Source: an uncultured Bacteroidales bacterium (GTDB lineage Bacteria > Bacteroidota > Bacteroidia > Bacteroidales > UBA932). From it: a DNA stretch of 6,304 nucleotides. The notes under the pieces were generated by a model. That model worked only from the letters and a program-made list of their open reading frames with translations, ran no database searches and was not told where the DNA came from. This document shows, piece by piece, positions 1-5,039 of the stretch. How positions within the stretch are numbered: the stretch's first letter is position 1; each line of letters starts with the position of its first letter. The DNA lies in assembly GCA_946405485.1 (NCBI GenBank), contig CAMJHJ010000143.1, positions 1 through 6,304 on the forward strand, read 5' to 3'. The position numbers and the translations under genes are program-made.

Positions 1-230
1 CACGGCGGCTCGATACGCTCGATCCGCCCCTCTGTGGCGCTTGAGACTTCCGCCGCCTTCGCTTCCGGATCCTTCTGGCCCACCTGCATCTGAGGCGCCT
101 GGGAGCATGCCGTCGGTATGACAGCCACCGCAAAGGTCAATAAGACTGCCAACGCCAAAGATATCCGCCGGGCGGATAACAATGCCGGGAAGTTCTTTCG
201 GGCGAGGTACATGGGTCCGGTCAGATTCAT
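1..230 (-). CDS. Exported protein or lipoprotein, 5' end only; possibly a SusA-like GH13 enzyme
   Basis: Reading the minus strand from the ATG at 230-228 gives 76 codons that run off the left edge of the window. The N-terminus has a basic stretch (LARKNFPALLSARR), a hydrophobic core (LALAVLLTFAVAVI) and then PTACSQAP, so it is exported. The Cys at about residue 41 could be a lipidation site, although the lipobox is imperfect (Pro at -3); cleavage after CSQA is the alternative. A second in-frame ATG at 212-210 would give a shorter, more usual signal peptide and may be the true start. The last visible residues, RIERIEPP, resemble the beginning of the mature part of Bacteroidetes neopullulanases/cyclomaltodextrinases, where a (K/R)(I/V)EP motif precedes a WWxGM stretch. 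The next base after the TG at the window edge would have to be G to encode that Trp. This assignment is inference from about eight residues. It would suit a Sus-type neighbourhood, but other exported proteins are possible. Confidence 0.6.
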   Translation of the reverse strand, partial: MNLTGPMYLARKNFPALLSARRISLALAVLLTFAVAVIPTACSQAPQMQVGQKDPEAKAAEVSSATEGRIERIEPP

Positions 231-258
231 ACTTATAGTTCGATGATGCTCAACCCTA

Positions 259-266
259 CAAAGTTA
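259..266 (-). promoter_or_regulatory. Candidate -7 box (TAACTTTG) for the leftmost gene
   Basis: The minus strand reads TAACTTTG, which matches the Bacteroidetes -7 consensus TAnnTTTG. It lies 28 bp upstream of the ATG at 230, leaving a leader of roughly 20 nt. I see no convincing -33 TTG/TTTG element at the expected distance, so this is a single-box prediction. Confidence 0.35.
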
Positions 267-328
267 CGATTATTCTGACGCTTTTCCCTCCTCTCCCCGC
301 CGAAAAAACACCTACCCATAACCCCGCT

Positions 329-418
329 CGTTCCCTACGTCCCAAAAGCAGGGACGTGGGGAGCGAAAATGGGGGTATAACGCGCCCTCCGTCCCCCGAT
401 CAGGGACGTAAGGAACGG
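329..418. repeat. REP/BIME-like double-hairpin element, copy 1
   Basis: Hairpin A pairs 330-343 with 351-364 around a 7-nt loop (AAAAGCA). It has 14 pairs, two of which are G-T wobbles when the plus strand is folded. Hairpin B pairs 385-395 with 403-413 around a 7-nt loop, with two mismatches. The two are joined by an A-run, GGGGGTATAA and a few variable bases. The element aligns without gaps to the copy at 1424-1513, at roughly 81 of 90 positions by eye. It ends 3 bp past the stop codon of the transposase gene, so it would lie in that gene's 3' untranslated region. Confidence 0.85.
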
Positions 419-421
419 CCC

Positions 422-1297
422 TCAGTATGACTCCAACAGTTTGACCACTTGATTATAGGGAATCCCTGTGATCCGCGCCATCTGTTGGATGTGGGAAGAG
501 AAGCGGTACCGGATCTGTTTCAAGATCTCCGCCTGCTGAGCAGGGGTCAAGTCAGATAGATCTCGTTTGTGGAATAACGCGTGACACAAGTCCTTCACCC
601 CAGCTGCGATTACCTGATCCTTGAAAGCCGGGAGGTTTGGATTCGAGGCATCCAGCCTTTGCTTTGCCTTTGAAGAATTCTGGAGAAAGAAGTTCATCCG
701 ACCCGGATTCCGGAACAGAGATTCTACAAACCTGACTGAGACATATGACTCGGGCAGGATGTATCCATCCTCTCCGAGCAGATAAGAGGAAGGAAGGTCT
801 ACCTTGCTATGTAACAGGCGGATTTGCTCCCGTTTCGAAATGTGGTTTATGGGAGTTCCTTTAGCAAGTTTGACTTTGAAAAAAGCATTTCCTGTACCCC
901 AGGGATAATCAGATGGATGCAGGCAGATATTGGCTGCGACGCAATTCATCTGGATGTACGCGATGGCTCTTTCGGCCGATTCTTCCGAAAGGTCCACCCG
1001 TTCGATGTCAACGGGATTCTTGCGGAGCATCTCCCGGATGCCGTACTTACAGGACATGTACCGGGAATGATATCGCTTAAAAGCATTGATGAAAGCCTGG
1101 GCTTCAGCGAGAGTGCATTCTAGCAAGAAATGAACATGGTTTGACATCAAGATAAAAGCGAGGATGTTGATGTGGAAGATGCATGCCAATACGGCCACGG
1201 CATTCATCCCAGCCTTGAAATCCTCCTCATCCCGGAACCAGATGCACTCTTCCAGATGGTCGGTAGTGACCAGATAGAGTTCCAATGGGTGATCCAT
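422..1297 (-). CDS. REP-associated tyrosine transposase (Y1/HUH, IS200-like family)
   Basis: This 291-aa protein belongs to the Y1 transposase family (Transposase_17/Y1_Tnp). These enzymes nick and join single-stranded DNA through a 5'-phosphotyrosine link. The HUH metal-binding motif is MSNHVHFLLE (His54, His56). The catalytic Tyr should be Tyr76 or Tyr80 in FKRYHSRYMSCKYG. A later block, AIAYIQMNCVAANICLHPSDYPWG (about residues 111-134, in pieces), corresponds to the family's YIxxNPVxAxL...DYPWSS region. The C-terminal 45 or so residues, with RFSSHIQQMARITGIPYNQV, look like an added helix-turn-helix that could recognise DNA. The start at 1297 follows an AT-rich leader without a clear Shine-Dalgarno. 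The gene is visibly richer in A+T than the glycosidase genes beside it, consistent with separate origin. The flanking hairpin repeats support the RAYT subtype over an ordinary IS200 transposase. Such genes are often single-copy and vertically kept, so it need not be active as a transposon. Confidence 0.87.
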   Translation of the reverse strand: MDHPLELYLVTTDHLEECIWFRDEEDFKAGMNAVAVLACIFHINILAFILMSNHVHFLLECTLAEAQAFINAFKRYHSRYMSCKYGIREMLRKNPVDIERVDLSEESAERAIAYIQMNCVAANICLHPSDYPWGTGNAFFKVKLAKGTPINHISKREQIRLLHSKVDLPSSYLLGEDGYILPESYVSVRFVESLFRNPGRMNFFLQNSSKAKQRLDASNPNLPAFKDQVIAAGVKDLCHALFHKRDLSDLTPAQQAEILKQIRYRFSSHIQQMARITGIPYNQVVKLLESY

Positions 1298-1331
1298 TGT
1301 ATCAAAAAATTGAAGTTTAACTTAGTTTAAG

Positions 1332-1344
1332 CCGATCCTATCGG
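1332..1344. promoter_or_regulatory. Short palindrome CCGATCCTATCGG in the transposase leader
   Basis: CCGAT (1332-1336) and ATCGG (1340-1344) form a perfect inverted repeat around CCT. It lies about 35 bp upstream of the transposase ATG and just downstream of the candidate -7 box at 1354-1361, near the predicted transcription start. That position would suit an operator or a small leader hairpin. A 5-bp stem also arises by chance. Confidence 0.25.
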
Positions 1345-1353
1345 ACCGTGTGT

Positions 1354-1361
1354 CAAATATA
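1354..1361 (-). promoter_or_regulatory. Candidate -7 box (TATATTTG) for the transposase gene
   Basis: The minus strand reads TATATTTG, a full match to TAnnTTTG, 56 bp upstream of the transposase ATG. It implies a leader of about 50 nt. No clear -33 TTTG lies at the usual spacing. It falls between the right-hand repeat element and the gene, so the transposase could be expressed independently of the upstream amylase-galactanase operon. Confidence 0.42.
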
Positions 1362-1423
1362 GTTATTAAAACGACACTTCGGGCGGTTGGATGACAACAA
1401 ATCCAGCCCTTTCTCCTTTCGAC

Positions 1424-1513
1424 TGCTCCCTACGTCCCAAAAGTAGGGACGTAGGGAGCGAAAAAGGGGGTATAAGGTGCCCTCCGTCCCCCAATCAGGG
1501 ACGTAGGGAACGG
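1424..1513. repeat. REP/BIME-like double-hairpin element, copy 2
   Basis: Hairpin A is a perfect 14-bp stem: 1425-1438 (GCTCCCTACGTCCC) pairs with 1446-1459 around the 7-nt loop AAAAGTA. Hairpin B pairs 1480-1490 with 1498-1508 around the 7-nt loop CCAATCA. It has a single C/T mismatch that is also present in the other copy. The core GGGACGTAGGGA occurs in both right arms. The element begins 5 bp past the stop codon of the GH53 gene, has the same orientation as the copy at 329-418, and lies 127 bp upstream of the transposase start codon. In RNA from the glycosidase operon it would form a strong 3' structure. Confidence 0.87.
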
Positions 1514-1518
1514 TGAGC

Positions 1519-2625
1519 TCAGTTGGCGAAGGGATCGAGGGCGGCGGTGGGGCTGCCGCCGGAGAAGGCGCCGTAGTCGTAGCCGTTACGGCCCTTTTCG
1601 GACTCGGGCTCCCAGTAGAAAACGCCCTTGAACCAATCATAAGACTTGGTTCCGTCCAGAATGAATTGGAGAGCCGCCTTGGCCTTGTCCGGCTCGCTGG
1701 CGGGCATGCCGAACTCCACGAGCATCACGGGCTTGTCGTATCGGGCATGCAAAGTGCTGAAGTTCTTGACACAAGCCTCCGTCTTGGTCCGCCAGTCGGG
1801 GTAGCCGCTGCCCGCCCAATAGGACGGATAGAGCGAAAGTCCGATCATGTCGTACTTCGCGCCCTTGCTCCCAACCAGGTCATAGAACCAGGTCAGCGTC
1901 TCCAGCTTCCAGCCGTTGTCCAGATGAAGGATCACGGAAGCCTCCGGATAAACGCTTTTGACGGCTGCCGCCCCTGCATTGAAATACTCGACGAAATGGT
2001 TGACATTGGAACCTGTGACCTTGCCCGTGATCGCGGCGGCAACCTCCTTGACATTGCCCTCGGTGCCCGTATGCATCAGCATCCCGGGCGTCACCTCATT
2101 GCCCACCTGGACCCAGGTGACATCGATCTTGGCATCTTTCAAGGCCTGGAGCACGCTCCGCGTATGCTCGGAAACAGCCGAAGCGATCTGGGAAGCCGAA
2201 TAGCCCTGCCAGGCCGCCGGAATAATCTGCTTGCTGGGATCGGCCCAGGTGTCGCTGTAATGGAAATCAATCAGGATCTGCATCCCCAGGGCCTGGGCGC
2301 GCTTGCACTTGACCAGGACATCGGAGACGTTGTTATATCCGTTCGAAGGATTGACCCAGACGCGGTAACGGACACTGTTGCAGCCCAGGCTCTTTATCAG
2401 CGCGGTGCACTCGGTCGCGGCGCCGGTCTTCGTATAGAACTTATAGCCCTTGGCCTCCATTTCGGTGATCCAGCCGAGGTCTGCGCCCTTGGCGAAAACG
2501 ACGGTCTTGGGCGTCGGATCGGGTTCATCTTTGTCCTCATTGCCGTTATTGGGGGTAGCCTTCCCATGGCAAGCCGCCAGGAAAGGAATCAGGACCGCAA
2601 GGGCCCACAGGGAGCGAAGCTTCAT
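1519..2625 (-). CDS. GH53 endo-beta-1,4-galactanase lipoprotein
   Basis: This 368-aa protein should hydrolyse internal beta-1,4-galactosyl bonds of type I arabinogalactan or pectic galactan. It starts with a lipoprotein signal peptide ending in LAAC (Cys19), followed by an acidic, Pro-rich linker to about residue 40. It is therefore probably membrane-anchored and outside the cytoplasm, perhaps on the cell surface. The single GH53 barrel fills the rest: FAKGADLGWI (about 44-53), SVRYRVWVNP (84-93) and IDFHYSDTWADP (119-130) are family blocks. The acid/base is Glu177 in VGNEVTPGM and the nucleophile is Glu304 in MLVEFGMPA. The nucleophile context differs from the ETAYPW form seen in other GH53 enzymes and suggests a distinct subgroup. 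The ATG lies 2 bp after the stop of the upstream SusG-like gene and has no good Shine-Dalgarno, so translation is probably coupled. The stop is 5 bp before a hairpin repeat. The reading frame is intact. Confidence 0.92.
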   Translation of the reverse strand: MKLRSLWALAVLIPFLAACHGKATPNNGNEDKDEPDPTPKTVVFAKGADLGWITEMEAKGYKFYTKTGAATECTALIKSLGCNSVRYRVWVNPSNGYNNVSDVLVKCKRAQALGMQILIDFHYSDTWADPSKQIIPAAWQGYSASQIASAVSEHTRSVLQALKDAKIDVTWVQVGNEVTPGMLMHTGTEGNVKEVAAAITGKVTGSNVNHFVEYFNAGAAAVKSVYPEASVILHLDNGWKLETLTWFYDLVGSKGAKYDMIGLSLYPSYWAGSGYPDWRTKTEACVKNFSTLHARYDKPVMLVEFGMPASEPDKAKAALQFILDGTKSYDWFKGVFYWEPESEKGRNGYDYGAFSGGSPTAALDPFAN

Positions 2626-2627
2626 AG

Positions 2628-4964
2628 TTATTCGGAGATTAAGAATACGACAGAGGAATAAGCATTCAGGGTTAAAGTATTGTCAGTCAGGACCCCGTCG
2701 GTCTTGGTGGTCTTGAGTTCGCCGCCGCCGTTGAGACCGATGACGCGGCTCAGGTCTTCCGTCCCGAAGGAAGCGGAAATCTTGGCGCCGGAGAAATTGT
2801 GCACTACCAGCGTCTTTTCACTGCCGGAGGTCCGGTACCATGCGCCCAGTCCCGCGAAACGGGTGTTCTTGCTGTTATAAGTGCCGTGCTCGGAAATCTC
2901 GCCGGATGCCAGGGAGACGTAGCTGTTGCGCAGGCGACCGAAGCTCTTGTAAACGTTGAGCAACGAGCCGGCGTTGGCTTCCTGGGCCTCGACGGAAATG
3001 TCGGCGGTAAGCATCGTCCCATCCACCTTCCCGCCCAGCGCGGCATCGGCCACGGTGCCGGATTTGGTCCATTTCATCGGGGCGCGTACATACTCGTCTC
3101 CGTTGTTCTTCACGCCCCAATATCCCAATTCTTCGCCCTGATAAATGTAGGGTTTACCCGGAGAAGTGAGCAGGACCGCCGCGGCCAGTTTCTCCTTTTC
3201 CAATGAGCGCCCGAGGTCGCTGGCGGCCCGGACTTCATCGTGGTTGGTCAATTTGATCGCATCGATGAAGTCGCTGCGCTGCGCCTTGAACAGTCCCCGG
3301 AAATAAGCAACGGTGGCAGCGAAATCATTGCCCGCATTCTTGCTGATGCGGTCCCTGAGCGTGTACCAGAACCAGAAATTAAAGTTGGAGGGAACGCCTT
3401 TGTAATATGGAGCACACTGCTCGACATTGTCCGTCCAACTCTCGGCGACCATATAGATATCACCCTTCCCGCCGCGGGCCTTGTAGGTCGCGTTGCAGCG
3501 GTCGTACCACTGCTGGAGGAAAGAGACGTTGGCATTCGTCTGGTTCTGGTAGATCCAGATGACGGCATCCAGCCGCAGTCCGTTCACGCCCATGTTGATC
3601 CATTTGTCGGCGCTCTCGGCGATGGCCCGGAAGCAGGGATGCGTGGAGGCGGTGGCATAAGGTCCGTAATTGAGGTCCGGCATGGACCCGTCGAAACTGC
3701 CGAAATAGTAGCTGACGTTGTCGCTGAATACGATGTTTCCGGGGTCGCCGGAAGCATTGGAGGCCAGGGTGAAGGGCGTGCCGAAGACGATGGCTTTGCC
3801 ACCGGAGGGAGTGCCCCATTTGGTACCGGCGTCCCAGTTATTGCCGTCTCCGGTCGTGCGGACCAGGAAGCCCCAGTCGGTGTCCACGTCAAGGGTGATT
3901 TCATGGACGTCCCCGCCCGAAGGGTAGAGACCCACGGAACCCACACTGCCGATCCAGAGCCACATCGAAGCCGAGGCATTGGAGGCTTGCGGGGCTGCGG
4001 TGCTTTCGGTGACCGTCACGGTCTTGACGCTTCCGCTCCAGTCCACCTTGAAATGCAGGCGGCCCTTGTAGCCCACGCTCACGCCCACCTGATGCCACTC
4101 GCCCATGCCAGGCGAGGTCGCTCCGGCATAATTGTCAATCCGCCCCGCCTTTTCATCGGCGGAGGGATTATTGGAGAAGACATACCAGTTACGATAGGTG
4201 CTGGAAGCGTCTCCCAAGGCATGCTGGAACCAAGAAGTCCCCGTGCCGCTGTGGTTGAGGACATAGTCCATATAGATGTCGATGCCCTTTCCCTTCGCCT
4301 CGTTGATCAGGGTCTGGAAATCCGTGTCATCGCCCAGATGGCTGTCGATCTGGCTGTAGTTGTCAACGCTGTAGCCGTGATAGGAAGAGGACTGCTGGAT
4401 GGGGGAGAGCCAGATGGCGGAAGCTCCCAGGCCGTCGATGTAGTCCAGGTGGTCCGTAACGCCTTTGAGGTCACCCCAGCGGTCGCCGCCCTTGCCGTCG
4501 GCGAAGGAATAAGCCAGCAACTGGTAAGTGATATCAGCGCGTTTGGTGCCGTCCCAACTCTTCGGCGAAGCGCTCAAAGGCGTGGTCGTCGTCTGGACCG
4601 GATTCTCTTTGCCCGCTACTTGTGTGACGTTCACGGTGGCGCTGGTCCCGCCTGCGCCGGAGAAGGAAAGCGTGGTGCTGCGGGCTTCGGTGGTGGTATT
4701 GGCGGAGGCTGTCACGTTGAGGGTGCCGTCTCCGTTGCCGCTATAGCTTTCCGGACGGCACCAGCTGCCGCCGTTCCCGACGGAAACGGTCCACTTGCCG
4801 CTGCTCTTGACCGTCAGGCTGAGGGTCGAGGATTCGGGCGAGGAAAAGGACAGGGTCGCGGGAGTTACGCTCAACGTCTCTTTAGCCGGCTCGGGGGGCG
4901 TCACAGGATCGCCGCAGGCGGCCAGGAACATCAGGGGGAGAAGGAGGTATAATAACTTTTTCAT
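2628..4964 (-). CDS. susG: SusG-like GH13 alpha-amylase lipoprotein with BACON and CBM58-like domains
   Basis: This 778-aa protein is an outer-surface alpha-amylase/neopullulanase type enzyme cutting alpha-1,4-glucan. The signal peptide ends in LAAC (Cys17), giving a lipoprotein. Residues about 31-117 (LSVTPATLSF ... VNVTQVAG) form a BACON domain. The GH13 domain begins near 134 (SWDGTKRADITYQLLAYSF), very like Bacteroides SusG. Conserved regions are intact: I DYVLNH (233-238), V MPDLNYG (428-434), II GLRLDAV with nucleophile Asp466, III VAESW with acid/base Glu508, IV TNHDE with Asp576. Between regions I and V, residues about 275-418 form an insertion equivalent to SusG's CBM58 starch-binding module. 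Trp364 and Trp377 occupy the places of the two Trp residues that I recall binding maltooligosaccharide there. The C-terminal beta domain ends NAYSSVVFLISE, also SusG-like. The start has no clear Shine-Dalgarno, as is common in this phylum. It is the first gene of an operon with the GH53 galactanase. The N-terminal BACON domain is an addition compared with the SusG I recall. Confidence 0.94.
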   Translation of the reverse strand: MKKLLYLLLPLMFLAACGDPVTPPEPAKETLSVTPATLSFSSPESSTLSLTVKSSGKWTVSVGNGGSWCRPESYSGNGDGTLNVTASANTTTEARSTTLSFSGAGGTSATVNVTQVAGKENPVQTTTTPLSASPKSWDGTKRADITYQLLAYSFADGKGGDRWGDLKGVTDHLDYIDGLGASAIWLSPIQQSSSYHGYSVDNYSQIDSHLGDDTDFQTLINEAKGKGIDIYMDYVLNHSGTGTSWFQHALGDASSTYRNWYVFSNNPSADEKAGRIDNYAGATSPGMGEWHQVGVSVGYKGRLHFKVDWSGSVKTVTVTESTAAPQASNASASMWLWIGSVGSVGLYPSGGDVHEITLDVDTDWGFLVRTTGDGNNWDAGTKWGTPSGGKAIVFGTPFTLASNASGDPGNIVFSDNVSYYFGSFDGSMPDLNYGPYATASTHPCFRAIAESADKWINMGVNGLRLDAVIWIYQNQTNANVSFLQQWYDRCNATYKARGGKGDIYMVAESWTDNVEQCAPYYKGVPSNFNFWFWYTLRDRISKNAGNDFAATVAYFRGLFKAQRSDFIDAIKLTNHDEVRAASDLGRSLEKEKLAAAVLLTSPGKPYIYQGEELGYWGVKNNGDEYVRAPMKWTKSGTVADAALGGKVDGTMLTADISVEAQEANAGSLLNVYKSFGRLRNSYVSLASGEISEHGTYNSKNTRFAGLGAWYRTSGSEKTLVVHNFSGAKISASFGTEDLSRVIGLNGGGELKTTKTDGVLTDNTLTLNAYSSVVFLISE

Positions 4965-4989
4965 CGTATCGACGGTTTTTGCCTAGCTA

Positions 4990-5005
4990 ACAAATATACA
5001 AATAT
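4990..5005. repeat. Tandem ACAAATAT x2 in the divergent promoter region
   Basis: The 8-mer ACAAATAT is repeated exactly at 4990-4997 and 4998-5005. On the minus strand this produces two overlapping TATTTG boxes, one of which forms the candidate -7 box of the amylase operon. It may be a simple duplication in AT-rich DNA or part of a regulator site. Confidence 0.5.
4991..4998 (-). promoter_or_regulatory. Candidate -7 box (TATATTTG) for the amylase-galactanase operon
   Basis: The minus strand reads TATATTTG, matching TAnnTTTG, 26 bp upstream of the amylase ATG and implying a leader of about 20 nt. A TTG at 5025-5023 is about 24 bp further upstream, somewhat too far for a canonical -33 element. 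The site lies in the AT-rich 75-bp gap between the divergent genes. Confidence 0.45.
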
Positions 5006-5009
5006 TTTC

Positions 5010-5017
5010 TATCTTTA
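5010..5017 (+). promoter_or_regulatory. Candidate -7 box (TATCTTTA) for the GH2 gene
   Basis: TATCTTTA matches seven of eight positions of a TAnnTTTG box, with A in place of the final G, 22 bp before the GH2 ATG. A TTTTTG at 4976-4981 is too far upstream (28 bp) for a normal -33 element, so the call rests on one near-match box and position. Confidence 0.35.
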
Positions 5018-5026
5018 CTGAACAAG

Positions 5027-5032
5027 AAAGGA
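5027..5032 (+). promoter_or_regulatory. Ribosome binding site (AAAGGA) of the GH2 gene
   Basis: AAAGGA ends 7 nt before the ATG at 5040 and supports that start over the in-frame ATGs at 5052 and 5055. It is the only clear Shine-Dalgarno-like sequence in front of a gene in this window. Confidence 0.55.
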
Positions 5033-5039
5033 TGTGATT

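Larger units (their letters stand above)
329..1513. mobile_element. Candidate RAYT unit: Y1 transposase flanked by REP-like double hairpins
   Basis: A Y1/HUH transposase gene (422-1297, minus) is bracketed by two direct copies of a 90-bp palindromic element at 329-418 and 1424-1513. This matches the arrangement of REP-associated tyrosine transposases, which usually sit among the REP/BIME sequences they recognise. No target-site duplication is visible at the outer edges, and none is expected for HUH enzymes of the IS200/IS605 type. Whether the whole unit moves, or only the short repeats do, cannot be told from one locus. The unit appears complete: the gene is uninterrupted and both flanking elements keep their hairpins. 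Confidence 0.55.

Noticed and set aside
329..418. CRISPR-like array
   Set aside because: There are only two copies about 1.1 kb apart with a gene between them and no regular spacers; the repeats are hairpin elements tied to the transposase.
1381..1409. Imperfect inverted repeat (GGGC...TGGAT / ATCCA...GCCC) between the right-hand repeat and the transposase promoter
   Set aside because: The stem is short, needs a 3-nt bulge and is not followed by a T-run in the direction of the operon. It is not convincing as a terminator or transposon end.
1353..1640. Minus-strand open frame (95 codons) across the right-hand repeat and the end of the GH53 gene
   Set aside because: It is out of frame with GH53, has a Pro/Ser/Thr-rich composition typical of a shifted frame, and runs through the hairpin repeat.
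1513..2661. Plus-strand open frame (382 codons) opposite the GH53 gene
   Set aside because: Antisense shadow with no recognisable domain; it spans the junction of two clear minus-strand genes.
3240..4952. Long plus-strand open frame (570 codons) opposite the amylase gene
   Set aside because: It is an antisense shadow of a GC-rich gene. Its translation is low-complexity and rich in Gly, Ala, Val and Arg with no domain, whereas the minus-strand frame has complete GH13 motifs.
5032..5037. ATG-TGA start-stop just before the GH2 start codon
   Set aside because: It overlaps the Shine-Dalgarno sequence that would be needed to use it and is most likely chance.
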